A stretch of 64,000 nucleotides of DNA from Tricholoma matsutake (lineage: Eukaryota > Basidiomycota > Agaricomycetes > Agaricales > Tricholomataceae): contig AP026543.1 in assembly GCA_026075535.2 (NCBI GenBank), positions 4,526,001 to 4,590,000 on the forward strand. The letters run 5' to 3'. Position 1 is the first letter of the stretch; every line of letters starts with the position of its first letter. The translations under genes and the position numbers were made by a program. Positions 32,809 to 44,961 of this stretch are shown in pieces. The notes under the pieces were generated by a model. The model saw only the letters and a program-made list of their open reading frames with translations. It was not told the DNA's origin and made no database searches.

Positions 32809-34655
32809 TCACTTCTTCCTGAACAGCCCCAAGGTATGCTGCCCGCCACAAGAGACAGAAACGGCAGCCCAGGAGCCACCTTCCTTGCGTACAATGACCT
32901 TTGGCGTCCTCACCTCCTCGTCCGCCACGCCGAGCTCGCCCTGCACCCCCTGACCCCAGCAATACAATGCGCCACCCTTTGTGACCGCCATATTGTTGTG
33001 AGGCCCAGAAGAGATGTGTACAATCGGATCATCTGGATCGGGGAACGTGACTAAAACAGGCTCGGGCACGAAGTCAGGATCAATACGGTTCTTGAAAGCT
33101 TCGTCATCATCGGCCAGGCCGAGTTGCCCCGCATTAGACCGACCACAGACATAGACCTTCCCGCCTTTTGTTAGGAATAAGGTGTGATGGTTTCCTCCAT
33201 CGACTTGTAACACAACGTCGCCCCCAAGTTCTTCTTTGCCAAGTCGTTTTACTTTCTGCGGTAGCTGCACAACACTGTCGTCAGATGATTCCCAACCTGT
33301 TCCAGTCTGACCCATGCTGTTGAGACCCCACGCCCAAACATCGCCGTTATCATCAACAGCAAAAGAATGGAAGGAGCCTGCTCCAATCGCCACCGCCTTG
33401 CGGGAACGATTCCCAAGCGTGACCTTCTCGGGAACGGTTCCGTGTATCTTCCGACGTTCGAGAACCTTGCGGCCCAGCTGAGACTGTTCACCTGCTCCCC
33501 ACGTGTAAATGTTCCCATGTGTAGTGAGAACGAGGAGATGGTTGCCTCCTGCGACGATGGAGGTTACTTTCTCCGTATCTCCTGGTTTTTCTTTAAGTTC
33601 GAGGATGGGGGCAGGAAGGAATTGATGCTGCAATCCAGATGAGAATCCTAAGGACCCTTCAAAAGCCTACGATGAATGATCTTAAGTTTTTACCATTAAG
33701 TCATGCAAAAAAACACATACGCGAAAAGAACCCCACACTCGAAGATCGCCTTCCACGCTGAGAGCTGCACAAATGCTGTCTCCAGCTGCAACCTGCACTG
33801 CGCGGAACTTTTCGTCCACTAATGATTGCAAGGGATGTGGAATGCTTGTAAGTTCGTCAATGTCCAGGAAGGTGTTAGGATTGCTCGGATCTGGGACGTT
33901 TTGTGTGACACGACCCAAGGCGGCGTCATCGTTCACACCACAAGACCATACCTACAATGAGCCGTGAATTAAGTAAACATAAAATATTCTGAAATTGAAC
34001 TTACTGTTCCTTTCTCATCAATAAATAGCGTATGAAGGCCACCACCAGCGATGGACTCAAGCCCTGCGCCAACCTCACCAAAAATGCCTTCCTGCATTTG
34101 CTGCTCGACCCACACGCTTTTCTTGGGTTTATCAAGCTCTCCCAAGATGTCTGGCCCCATACCAAATTGCCCGAAGTTGCCGGCACCCCATGCGAAGAGC
34201 TGCAAACCAGGACGGCTTTTGGGAGGTGGAGTAGGTAAGGGGTTGAAGTAGGGTTTTTGCTGTGGAATAGGAGCAGGAGGTGCCTCGAGAACAGGCGACA
34301 GTTGAGCTCGAGCCTTCTTCGCAGCAGGAAGCGACTTCTCCACCTCTCGCAGGGCACCTTTCGAACTGGATCTGGCCGTTCTCGAGGTGGGTTTCACAAC
34401 CCCTGAAGGGAATTTCTTAGTCTTTGAACTGGGTTTACGTGTCAGGGCGGGTACAGGAGGATCGTTCTCGGGTTTTTGAACTAGAATTGTTCGAGATCGT
34501 TTGGGCGGGGGCGAAGGTGTTCGCTCTGATGAAGCATCGCGCTTATTGTGCGACTGCTGACTTCGCGATCGTGGAATTACTTTTTCTGGAACCTGGAGTG
34601 TTGTTTGCGATGGTGGCTTGGCCGAAGTAGAACGAGAAGAACGTCGTAGAGCCAT
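32809..34655 (-). CDS. RCC1-repeat protein, candidate Ran nucleotide exchange factor
   Basis: Three exons: 34655-34005, 33951-33721, 33666-32809; 578 aa. The first ~140 residues are basic and Pro/Ser-rich with likely nuclear-localisation clusters (PPPKRSRT, KKARAQ). After them comes a chain of RCC1 repeats: GLQLFAWGAGNFGQFGMGPD, GTVWSCGVNDDAALGR, LRVWGSF, GNIYTWGAGEQSQLGRK, GDVWAWGLNSMGQTGTG, GKVYVCGRSNAGQLGLADD and GALYCWGQGVQGELGVADEE, ending GGQHTLGLFRKK. Seven blades and the basic tail fit fungal RCC1/Pim1 Ran-GEFs, which load GTP on Ran on chromatin. Other RCC1-fold proteins exist, so the Ran role is an inference. Confidence 0.85.
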
Positions 34656-35074
34656 ACAGCCTCGCTATGGTGGTGGCAGTGAAAGACCAAAAAGAAAGAA
34701 CGGAAAGGATGACTTCAGAATACCAACTGATGGACGATGGTGAGGATGAAGAGGAACGAGCGCGGTCTTTCGAAGACCACCTCTGAGAGTTCGAAATCTT
34801 ACTCGGTGACAGTCAGGAAAATTGCACGTGACGACGCGTTGTGGACATGTGTTTGAATTATTTTTGTTATCCACAAAGAGAGTCAAGGGGGTGGCGGGAA
34901 GGGAATCCCGAATCAGACGTAGGGGGGGTCATGCCGGGGGCCCAGATTTTTTTTTTTGACTTACGTATTACCCGATGCTGCTGAGCCAAAATAGGCAAAA
35001 GGATTGCTTGAATAACCCTCCGAAGCTACCCAACAAAGTCTCCACTAGATACCATAGACATCTGACAGCTGAGG
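34656..35074. other. Boundary between gene island and repeat region
   Basis: About 420 bp upstream of the RCC1 gene, with a GGGGGGG run near 34922 and a T9 run near 34952. No gene seen. Confidence 0.4.
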
Positions 35075-35572
35075 ATGAAACTTTTCAGTTTGGTTCCACC
35101 ACCTTCTCCTGCTCCGGTTGCAAGTGATCCTGAACTTGAAGTGCGAACATTAATGCCCTCCATTGACAGTCATCATAATAATGCTCAAGCCATTCAACCC
35201 TTTGAGTTTGTGGAACAACATCTGGAGCCCTCGACTTCTACTGCACCAGGATGTCCAACTCCACAGATAGAGCTGGGTCTGGACTCAGATTCTCGAGCAC
35301 GACACATACGAAAAACTTGAACATTCGACTTGCGTGCTTGCATATGCGGCACTGGTGTGTCAGACATTGAGATTCAAGCTGGGAATTCTGTAATGAAATG
35401 CAAGGTCCCCGGATGTGAAACAGTCTGGGTAAGTCACATTGAGGCATTCTCTTCTCGTTGCTCACTTGCATTCTAGTATCATCGCACATGCATGAACTAT
35501 GATTTCGCACCAAAAAATTGGACCTGCTCGAGTTGTAAGGCGAGCAACATGACTAAGCACCACTGTGTGTAA
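35075..35572 (+). pseudogene. Small Cys-rich (PHD-like) zinc-finger gene relic
   Basis: ATG at 35075 begins MKLFSLVPPPSPAPVASDPE. An in-frame TGA at 35318-35320 interrupts it. The same frame then reads LRACICGTGVSDIEIQAGN and MKCKVPGCETVW. An intron (GTAAGTC ... TTCTAG, about 35429-35476) joins to YHRTCMNYDFAPKNWTCSSC and a TAA at 35570-35572. Cys/His spacing (CxC, CxxxxC, HxxC, CxxC) resembles a PHD-type finger. Many similar small genes sit near transposons in mushroom genomes, as I recall. Apart from the TGA the frame is open, so recent inactivation or a start after the stop are both possible. Confidence 0.55.
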
Positions 35573-36881
35573 TCTACTGCATTGGACTAGCATTATTTAG
35601 GTATTATATGTCGCTTTTTGTACCTCCAGACCTCCAGATGGTCGCTACATCTTGACACGATCTCCAAGAAAACATAACACATGATGTAAACATACTGCAT
35701 TAGGAAGGAGGGGGAGGGGGTCAACTGGTTGCTGAAAAATAAAAACTGATGTCAGGTGTAAAATTCCCATCCCGCCACCCCCTTGAAGAGAGTCCGTCGT
35801 CACAGCGTAAATAGCAATTCTCTGTAATGTTTCTAGCAATCCGACTTTTGAACATCTTTGCTCTGCTTCCGAGTCTGAGGGAGGTGAGGCTGTTCTTCAT
35901 GTGTATCCTGTGAGTAAGCTTTTTCTGCAAAGAATGTTCTCTCTGGCTGTCACTTCGTAGAATTCATATGTTTACCAGCTAGTCACTGATTGACATAATT
36001 TCAAATTCCTTGCGAGTAAATATGCAGAAACAGGTTAGCCATGCGCATACTTTTATTCTATCAACTCCAGCTGTGATCTTTGTCCTTTTTGTGCACATCT
36101 TCCCCCTGTGTTTTATTAAGGGACTGGACAACATAATAGTAATCCGGCATGTGGAGCTTCTTCTGGAAAAGTCCACTTGAGCCTTGGCAAAGGTACTATC
36201 TTTCAACCCTTGTCCATCATTACCTCCTTGGAACACCTTGACCTGCAGTTTACCCACGATGAATTGCTTGATGGACATTGTAAACGAGGGCGAAAACCTG
36301 CATCATTTTGGAATTTACTTGGATTTGCTCTCCAAGTATAACAGGGGGACCCTTCTGAATAGTACTGTTGTTGGGAGAGCTTGACCTTGGAGAAGTTGTC
36401 ATTCATGCTCAATTGTGGAGGCTGTTTCCTAACGCAAAACGATTGTAACTGATGGATGCTTCACAAACATATGTGCTATCTCACTCCTCCTTCCACATGA
36501 TGATGAGAATGAGCTCGGAGGACAAGCTGAGCTTGTCCTCTCTGTTCAGAGACATTCTTAGTTTCTTGCTGTCATATCCTTTCTCTTTCCCTTTCTGTTT
36601 GCAATTAAGGTTGCCCTTCTTTTTATGTTCAACTTTTCTCCCCGTCCATATTTTCTTCATCTAATTCTAGTTCTGCTGTCATTGTCAGTTCATTGTTATA
36701 TCATGGATCTCTTCATACCACCAAATGCCACATAAAATCTGTCAAACAGAATAGACCCAGAACAGTCTCAGAGATATCTTAAAAGATCAGTTATGGACAA
36801 TATTTCAATTCTCAACATCTGCAAACACCTATAAATCTCACAAGTTGCCTCTTGTTAGAGGTGGTGTAGAGGCTAGTGACC
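35573..36881. other. Repeat-rich stretch without a recognisable gene
   Basis: No supportable gene. A perfect 11-bp-arm hairpin with a 1-nt loop is at 36518-36540 (GAGGACAAGCT g AGCTTGTCCTC). A GTTAGGAAACAGCC sequence (minus, near 36434) matches the start of the LTR at 39467, so LTR debris is likely here. Confidence 0.45.
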
Positions 36882-37110
36882 TGTAAGAGTGTCTCTTACA
36901 TCAGCAATCCTTATCTACATCTGCCCTCATTATCACATGTTATTCTTGAAGTATATAGTCTATACTTTGAGTACTTGTATTGTATCTTAGTTCTTCCCTC
37001 CAAATATACCAAGTTCCTTTCATGTTCCTGTTCCCTTGAGTGTTGGAAGCTCCAGCTTCCTTCCATGACCACCTCTAACAAGAGGGTCTCAGGGCCTCTT
37101 TCAATAAATA
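36882..37110 (+). repeat. LTR fragment of the Gypsy-A/E family
   Basis: Begins TGTAAGAGTGTCTCTTACA, then shares GTATATAGTCTATACTTTGA and GAGTGTTGGAAGCTCCAGC with 45848-46010. No internal gypsy sequence adjoins it, so it is a solo LTR or a fragment. The right end is approximate. Confidence 0.55.
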
Positions 37111-37319
37111 TAATGGTGCAAATAAATATCCTCTGTAACCCTAACCAAGACAGCCTAACCAAGACAGACCCTATGTGCTGCACACATGGCTCCAACTGCC
37201 ATGCCATGAGGACATACAGTACTTGACACACACATTGAAGAACAAAGAACAATGCACACATGAGAAGTATGACACATTGATGGCAGATGCGACATAATTC
37301 AGAGATAAGCGACACATAG

Positions 37320-37606
37320 AGAACAAGTTTGACACACTGAGCGAGTACCTCCCAAAAAAGGAAATGCTGACAAACCTGGTTGATGCCAGCAGCAGCAACA
37401 ACAACAACACAAGGAGGCAGGAGAGCCTCCCTCCTGCCTCTACCATCACAACCACTCCGTCAATGCCAACACCCACAATACCCATGCCTGCCGCCATGCC
37501 AGCAAACTGCCAATGGGCCGCAATGCACAGGAACAGGGCCCAAATGATGTTTATTGTTGTTTGGGCCCCACATAAGTTTTTTTTTTCTTTCCTATGTACT
37601 GACTAT
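37320..37606 (+). other. Pro/Thr-rich exon relic with hairpin and intron start, cut by an LTR
   Basis: Plus frame SEYLPKKEMLTNLVDA, a polar S/N/R run, then TITTTPSMPTPTIPMPA, leading into the GGGCCCAAATGATG ... TTGTTTGGGCCCC palindrome (37536-37568). A degraded donor (ATAAGT) with a T run follows. The intron-like part is interrupted at 37607 by the LTR of another element. This is the clearest upstream coding context of the repeated hairpin-intron unit. Confidence 0.45.
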
Positions 37607-37774
37607 TGTTAGGGCAACACCCACTATCTGCTAGCTAAGACTGTGCGAGTTCTCTCTACAAGGGGGTGGGCTATGCATGTGTGATGGGGAAATTGATGGT
37701 TTTGATGCGAGGGGTTATTAATAGAGTAGTTGGTTGAGAAAGGCATTTTGCACCACAAGTGTAGGTGGAATACC

Positions 37775-39228
37775 TAGTGTTTGAAAGTCCAGTCTATTGG
37801 ACTGAAAAAAGACTGTGGACTGAACTGAACCGGACTGATGGCAACCGGACCGTCGGTTGCAGTTGCCCTGACATTTTCATAAGTCCAGTTCACGGTTCAT
37901 CAATGGTAGAATATCTCAATGGACTGCCCAAAGACCAACTGCAACCAGTTGTGGACCGGACTTCAGTTGCATCAAGCTTGCAAGGTCTGAATATATGATA
38001 CACACTATGTACATTAGGTTGCAGTCGGTCTTTGATGGGCTGATCCATTAATTACAATTCACAATGTAGGCCTTTGCATGCACACAGTGACCCAACCCAC
38101 CTCTTACACATTTGCAATGTGGAATTCTAAGCTTGTCATCTGGTGTTATCTCTCTGTTTAACCCACCCTGATGTCACTTCACTGGCAACATTCACTGAGA
38201 TAGGCTCATCTAGTCATGCCTGTACAAGATCAGCCTTTTCAAATACCATTTTGACAGAGATAAGCATAGATCTCGGTAAATTCTCAGTCATTTTTCATGA
38301 TCTTATACTTGTTCTGACACTAGACCAATGTCGCTTAAAGGTCCCGAACAGACGAGAGGCTAGTGTTTAGCCATTCTTTTGCAATGTCCATATCTTGTTG
38401 TGATTGGGGAATGGGATGGGGACCATCTATCTAGGTGAGTTCTCAGTCATTTTACATGATCCTATACTTGATCTGACACTGTTACAATGGCATTTAAAGG
38501 TCCCAAAGAGACGAGAGGCTAGTGCTCACCCGCTCTTCCGCTATGCTCATATCTTGTTTTAATGTGGGAATGGGATGGGGACCATCTATCTAGGTGAGTT
38601 CTCAATCATTTTACATGATCCTATACTTGATCTGACACTATTACTATGGCGTTTGAAGGTCCCGAAGAGACGAGAGGCTAGCGTTCAGCCGTTCTTCTGC
38701 AATGTACATATCTTGTTGTGATGGGGGAATGGGATGGGGACCATCTATCTAGGTGGTTCTCAATCATTTTACATGATCCTATACTTGATCTGACACTATT
38801 ACTATGGTGTTTGAAGGTCCTGAAGAGATGAGAGGCTAGCGTTCAGCCATTCTTCTGCAATGTACATATCTTGTTGCAATGGGGGAATGGGATGGGGACC
38901 AGCTATCTAGGTGAGTTGTCAATTGTTTTACATGATCTTATACTTGGTCTGACACTATTCACATAGTGTTTGAATGTTCCAAAGAGAAGAGAGGCCCACA
39001 ACCTTTATTTCACTACATATATACTTGTTCACAGGCCCCTGCCTGTGAAGGGTAGTGTAGTTTATTTTATGGTTCCTATTACATACGTAGTCCTGACCGG
39101 TCCTGAACTGGTGGCAACTGGTCCAGTCTGCGGTTGCATATATATTTTGAAATACATGAACCAATCCGGTTCATGGTTGCACCCCAAGGTGGGCAAAAAA
39201 CTGGACTGGACTGGACTTTCAAACACTA
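37775..39228. mobile_element. hAT-4: 1.45-kb hAT-like element with internal minisatellite
   Basis: Ends read TAGTGTTTGAAAGTCCAGTC from both sides (20 bp identical). Target duplication GGAATACC at 37767-37774 and 39229-39236 is perfect. Subterminal regions are rich in CCGGACC/CCAGTT-type motifs. The middle holds a tandem array of about 160 bp. No transposase frame. Confidence 0.93.
38271..38960. repeat. Minisatellite, about 160-bp period, 4-5 copies
   Basis: The phrase TTCTCAGTCATTTT...CATGATC recurs at about 38281, 38440, 38600 and 38758, with a diverged copy near 38918. Each unit also carries GACGAGAGGCTAG and GGGAATGGGATGGGGACCA. Wholly inside hAT-4. Confidence 0.85.
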
Positions 39229-39589
39229 GGAATACCTAAAAGAACACAACTGGGGTCCCCTAGATGTGTATTCAAGGTTTATATACTATGTTACATATAT
39301 TGTACATTGTTGCTACCAACACACTTGTACATGTGCATACATATTGATGCATGTGAAATAAAATTCTCATGCTTGCAAAGTGTAGTGTATCTCAGGGTAA
39401 TGTAGTGTAATTCAATGTAATAAAATAAAAATGAAAATTTATCAGGTAATGGGGCTGTTTCCTAACATTACCCCCCTTTTATGCCTTGACTTCCAGGCGA
39501 GAAAATATTGTATTTGTCCCCTCCATGAAATTTTGGTAAGGCTGGAATTTCATCCCCTCATACACCATTCTCGCAATGCAATGTGGTGG

Positions 39590-40996
39590 AAGGATGTGTG
39601 AGCATCCAACACTAAGGGTACACAAGAAGTAAAGTGGAACAAGATATATTTGTTGGGGAAAACAAGATAAGATACAGTACAAGTGTAAGTGCTGGTATAT
39701 AAACCATGAGTCAGGTGACTGCATGTGTGACTAAGTCTTATGTAAGAGGAATTAGGTAAGAGTTCCTCTTACACTCTCCCAAGTTCTGAAAAATTTGCTC
39801 ACTAGTGATTCTTTACCCATTTGGTGTATGTGTCCATATCTGCATGGAAGCCAGAGGTCAGCCTCAGGGCCATATCCAAGCCATCGCACAAGGAATTGTT
39901 TGCCTTGGCCATGTGTACATTGGTCGATGATTTTGTCAATGTAGTATTCGGTCTCTCTGTCTTTGGTTACAATAGGGCCAGGTCTCTCGAGTGTACATGA
40001 TGGAAAGAGGTTGTCATCATTCTCAACGCATGGATGAAGCAGGGAGGAATGGAAAGTTCAGTGGAGTTTGCTGGAATCAGAGAGGAGGAGGGTGTACATG
40101 GATGAATCAGAGAATACTGTTGTGATTTCAAAAAGTCCATCAAATCTTGGCATGAATTTTGCAACGTGTCTGTCCTTTTTTTGCATATAGTCTTGTCTAT
40201 GGTGTGCTGTCGCAAGCATCACTTGTTCTCCAACTTTGTATTTGGAGTCCAGAGCACAGTCTTTGTTTGCATGGTGTGCCTGGCTTATTTTGGGAGCTGT
40301 CAGTGACTCTCTGGCTTCCAGAAGGTCTGTGGTAAGTTGAGCCATCATGCTTTGTGCCACATCTTTGCCATCTGAAGCTGGGGAAGTGCTGGTGGTAAAT
40401 TCTAGAGCAGTGCAATTTTCCTGGGCAGTGTTTGGTTGTGGAGTGGGGAGGGTTTCTGTTGGCATTGGGGAGTTGATGAGGGGGGGAATGAGGCAGGGGG
40501 AGAACCCAGATTTTAGGGCAAATGGGGAGAAACCTGTAGATGAGTTTATTGTATTCATAATGTTGAATTGTACTTTGCTCTTACCCAGCCTGTTTGGCTT
40601 GGTTCGACATGAAAGTGGATGGCTTGTATGACTGTTCTGTTTGAGTGTTCTGAAGCACCATCCATTTAGGGGTGGTACACCATTGACATCTTATGTTTGA
40701 TGCCTGAAAGCTTCATCAGGGCCATCCAGAAGCATGAGATGAAGATTTTGTCACAGTTGGTGATCAACTCGAGTGGGCATCCATTCTCACAGAACCACTT
40801 ATCAAAAAAGATGGTCGTGAACTCTTCAGCAGTGATGTTTGTGTTGCAAGGGGCAAGTTGGATGTCTGCACCAAGGTGGTCTGTCATAGTCATGATGGCA
40901 TCAAACCCTTCATCTTTGGGAAGAGGCCCAACAAAACTGATTGTCACAGAATTGAATCTTTGGTCAGGGACTGCCAAAGGGTGCAATAGGCCAGTG
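39590..40996 (-). mobile_element. Gypsy-E: 3' part of a gypsy element of the Gypsy-A family
   Basis: Minus-strand relic: integrase core (NGCPLELITNCDKIFISCFW, SGIKHKMSMVYHP; 40996-40666), linker (INSSTGFSPFALKSGF; 40558-40058), chromodomain (EYYIDKIIDQCTHGQGKQFL, then GYGPEADLWLP; about 39950-39800) and the 3' LTR starting TGTAAGAGG at 39773. LITNCDK shows the second catalytic Asp region altered (NCDK for SDxx). Its upstream part is lost at 40997, where Gypsy-C begins. The LTR end near 39590 is approximate. Confidence 0.75.
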
Positions 40997-41430
40997 TATA
41001 AGGGCAACCTCAGCCTCTAGCAAAGGGAAATCCAAAATTAAAATTATACTACATATTACAGGGATTGGAGGCACATAGCAAAGGGAAATCTGAAGAGAAA
41101 ACTCTGAGGACCCCTGTGCCAATGCCCAGTATATGTGAAGACTGCAAAAATCAAATAATAATCTAAAAATAGAAAAGGCAGAGATAGGCAGATCAAGGCT
41201 GCCGAATGACATCATACCAAGGGGTAGATGTCGGAAGGGGGGCTCCGCCTCTAAATATAAAACTGTCAACATGCACAAATGTAATAGAAAGGGAAATTAG
41301 TAATAAAATAAGGAGAAATTATAGAAAATGAAGAATAGAAGGAAATGAAGTGAGGAAATATATAGGATGAACATAAAAAATAGGAGAAACACACAGGGCA
41401 CCCCCCTGAGTCCCCCCTAGTCCCCTTACA
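40997..41430 (-). repeat. Gypsy-C 3' LTR
   Basis: 434 bp; same start (TGTAAGGGG) and end (CCCTTATA, element orientation) as Gypsy-B, with many CpG-to-TpG/CpA differences. Confidence 0.85.
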
Positions 41431-41465
41431 TCACCCCCTCTCTAAGATGCATCACCCCAATGGAT

Positions 41466-44400
41466 TCAAAATCGCATACAACCAAAGTCAGTGATTTGAA
41501 TGCGATGCAGTAAAGCAGTGTGCTGTCGGTGGAATTCCTTGACTAACCCAGGGGCATTCACATCGGATTCTTTGACCCATGAGTTCTCCTCATACCCATA
41601 ACCCTTCCAGTGCACCAAATACTGGAGTTTTCCTTGATGCAACCAGCTGTCCAAGATTGACTTGACTTCATACTGGGGTTCTCCCTCAATCACTGTAGGT
41701 GGCGGTGGTGGACATGAATGGCATCTGGGGAATGGATCTGGGGGAGCTGGAAGGAGTTTGATGACATGGAAAACTGGGTGGAGTCTGGACATGGAGGCTG
41801 GGAGGCGTAGATGATAGGCATTTGTTCCAACACACTTGACAATGGGGAAAGGTCCCAGGAAGCGATGAGTGAGTTTCTTGGATGGACGTGTAGTGGAGAT
41901 GTCACTGGAGTCAAGGTAAACTGGATCACCAACTTTGTACTGAGGGGTTGGAGAATGGCGTTGGTTGTAAAAGCGCGCCATGTCATCCTTTGCCTTTGCT
42001 AAAGCTGGCTTTGCCTCCTCCAAGCTATCCCACATGCATGCTGTGAACTCATTCACTATCTCAATGTGGGAGGGAGGTTGGTGAGGTTTGAATCCCATGC
42101 ATGGATGTCGTCCAGTGTCTAAGAGGAAAGGGGTCTGTTGAGTGGAAGCATGGACATGGTTGTTGTATCCAAACTCGGCCAAGGGGAGAAGATCATCCCA
42201 ATTGTCCTGGCACTCATTGACAAAGATGCAGATGTACTGCTCCAGTTCCTGGTTGACTTGCTCAGTCTGGCCATCAGTTTGTGGGTGATAGGCAGTCGAA
42301 GCAAGGAGTTTGATCCCCAGAAGTCAGTACAGCTCATGACTGAACTCTGCCATGAACTGAGGGCCACAGTCAGAGAGGAAAGTGCCAGGAAGTCCATGTA
42401 ATTTCCACACATGGTGGAGATAGAGTCGGGCGGCACACAGAGTGCTGACAGTGGTGTGGGTAGGAATGAAGTGAGGGTGTTTTCCCACTGAATCAACTGT
42501 GCACATCACCGCATCAAACCCATTCAACTCTGGCAACTCCACCACAAAGTTGACACTGACAACATCCCAACAACTCTCTGGAACAGGAAGAGGGTGTAGC
42601 TCACCAATGGGTTTGTGATGAGGAATCTTGGTTCATAAGCAAAGGTCACAAGTACAACAATACTGACCAATGAGTCATGACATTTGTGGCCACCAATAAT
42701 TCTGTGAGGTGAGCTCCAAGGTCTTCCAACATCCAGAATGACTGGCAATCTGCGAGTTGGTGGTGCAAGGAGAAGTCAAATCTGGATAGATACAGGGACC
42801 AACAAGCTTGACAAGGGTTCAATTTCTTGGTTGTCATAAAGTACCCGAGATTCTTGTGATCTGTCCAAATTTCCACCTTGTGTTGGGCACCCTCAAGGAA
42901 GTGTTGCCACTCCTCAAGTGCATGCATTATTGCCAACATCTCCTTGTCATGGATCTCATAGTTTCACTCTACAGCACTAAGGCTTTTGGAGTAGAACACA
43001 ACAGGATGCCACTTCTGGTCCTCTGGAGACTGCTGAGACAACATGGCGCCCATTGCAAAGTCAGAACTGTCAGCTTCTACACAAAAAGGGCGTGAATCAT
43101 CAGCAAAGGTAAGAATGGGAGTGGAAGTGACCATCTCCTTAAGCTTTTTGAGCACCTCCTGTTGTGCATTATCCCACATCCATGCCTCCTTTCCTCTCAA
43201 GTTGAACAGTGGTCATGCATGATGTGAGAAATCCTTGATAAAACACTGATAGAAATTGATGAAGCACAGGAATGACTGCACCTCTTTCTTGTTTGTGGGC
43301 ATTGGCCAAGCCGTGACACCATTCACCTTGATTGGATCCATCTCCACCTGCCCCTCCAAGATAATCAGGCCAAGGTACTCGATCTTGGTCTTCTCAAACT
43401 TGCACTTGTCCTGACGAAGGTAGAGTTTATACCGTAGAAGTTGTTCTAGGATGAGGCACATGATGTGATGGTGCTCTTCAACTGTGCAAGTGAAGATGAG
43501 GATCTCGTTGAGATAAGTACAAACAATGGTGGCAGGACTATTAGTAAGGCCAAAGAACATGACGAGCGGTTCAAAAAGACCACAGTTGGTACAAAAGGCT
43601 GCCTTCCACTCATCTCCCTCCTTTATCCTCACATTATTGTAGCCCTAATGGACATCGAGCTTGGTGAAGTATCGGGCTCCATGGAGCTGGTTCACAAGTT
43701 TGGAGATGAGAGATAATGGGTAGCGATTTTTGACCATGATGTCATTGAGCCTTCTGTAGTCTTGAACTGGTTGAAGTTAGCCATCCATCTTCTTGACAAA
43801 GAAAAAGGAAGAGGCCATGGGTGACTTTGATGGTCAAATACATTTAGAGGCCAGGTGCTCGTCGATGAACTGGTCAAGCTGTCACTGTTCTTCAGGAGAG
43901 AGAGGATAGACCTTGCAGGATGAAGGGGTTGCACCGGGGGTGAGTTCAATCATGTGATCTCATGGCTTGTGCGCAGGGGGAGAGTTGAATGATTCCTTGG
44001 AGAACACATCCCCAAACTCATGGAGATGAGGAAGCAAGCAATCAGTAGAGGATTTAGCAGCATTGTTTTTGTGGAAGGCCTCGGTGAGGCGTTGGGATAT
44101 GTTTGATGTAGCACACACCTCATGTGATGGAGGAATCACAGTGTAGAAGATCCGATCACCTTCCTCTACTTTCTCTGGCTCCTCCTCCTCATCATCCGAG
44201 TCTGGCATCAGATCAGGAACCCCTTCTAGCTCCACTTCAGGTATAGGCAGGGGTCCAGCACAACACTTCTGAGTACATTGTATTGAGGTGCTTTGTCCAC
44301 AATGTTCTTGCCTGGCTTCCGTGAAACAAGTGCAACAGTGGGATGGACACTGGCTCATTGTAACCTCCCCGGTATGCCAGTTGGCCTCTGGGTTATGGTC

Positions 44401-44943
44401 TTGAAGCCACGGATAGCCCAAAATCACCTTCTGCTTTCCTAATTGAGTGACAGCAAAAAGGGCATGCTCACTATGATCTTTGTAATGGAGGACCAGGTCT
44501 ACAACCTCTTGGATGGCACCAGCTTTGTTTGGGGACCCATCCACATTATAAACAGGTATCGGATGTGAGAGTGAGTGAGTATTCAGGCAATGTTGTGTGA
44601 GATGGGCATCAATGAAGAGACCGGTCACACCAGAGTCCAGGAGTGCAAAGACACTGAGTATCTGTCCAGTGTCGGTAGTCTCTAGTTTGATTGCTAGGTT
44701 CAAGGAAGGTGTAGAGGGAGTGGATCCAACAATATATTTGCGTCGTAGTTTGCGCTCCCATGATTTAATTTTGGGGCGTAGAGCAGAGGGAGAGAAGGGG
44801 AGAGCAGGTAGATCTTTAGCCAACTTTGAAGGGTCAGAGAGGGGAACAGTCATGGAAATAGATTCATTCTCTGGGGATTCAACTGACAAAACTTCAAAGT
44901 GGTTATGGACAGGCAGTGAGGGCGTACAATTCACTCGCTGCAA
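41466..44943 (-). pseudogene. Gypsy-C pol, broken
   Basis: Homologous to Gypsy-B pol but in at least seven frames. Protease LLDSGVTGLFIDAHL (44943-43960), RT 43949-43213, RNase H 43200-42808, integrase 42748-42119 and chromodomain 42182-41466. About 390 bp between RNase H and the integrase zinc region is deleted (SLHHQ joins directly to [12 protein letters not shown] in a shifted frame). The RT segment around the catalytic box is damaged (FHDLILEGVVCIYLDD region shortened to IVCTYLNEIL). Many Arg codons of Gypsy-B appear as Cys, His, Gln or Trp, the pattern expected from CpG decay. Confidence 0.85.
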
Positions 44944-44961
44944 ATAGAAAAATCCTGCTCC

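Larger units (their letters stand above)
37607..39467 (-). repeat. 399-bp 3' LTR of a third gypsy-like family, split by hAT-4
   Basis: On the minus strand it starts TGTTAGGAAACAGCC at 39467 and ends GGGTGTTGCCCTAACA at 37607, giving TG...CA ends. Inside lies hAT-4 with its 8-bp duplication; without it the LTR is 399 bp. A polypurine tract AAAAGGGGGG precedes 39467 on the minus strand, and a short frame ending SRLEVKA-stop (39724-39479) lies before that, as expected for the end of pol. No second LTR was found. Confidence 0.6.
40997..44961 (-). mobile_element. Gypsy-C: degraded Gypsy-B-family copy lacking gag and 5' LTR
   Basis: 3' LTR at 40997-41430 (434 bp), then pol on the minus strand from about 44943 to 41466. 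The copy is cut at 44961 by the LTR of Gypsy-D in the opposite orientation, so gag and the 5' LTR are absent. It is inserted in Gypsy-E integrase. Confidence 0.85.

Noticed and set aside
36518..36540. Perfect hairpin as a terminator
   Set aside because: Rho-independent terminators do not apply to a nuclear fungal genome, and no gene end adjoins it.
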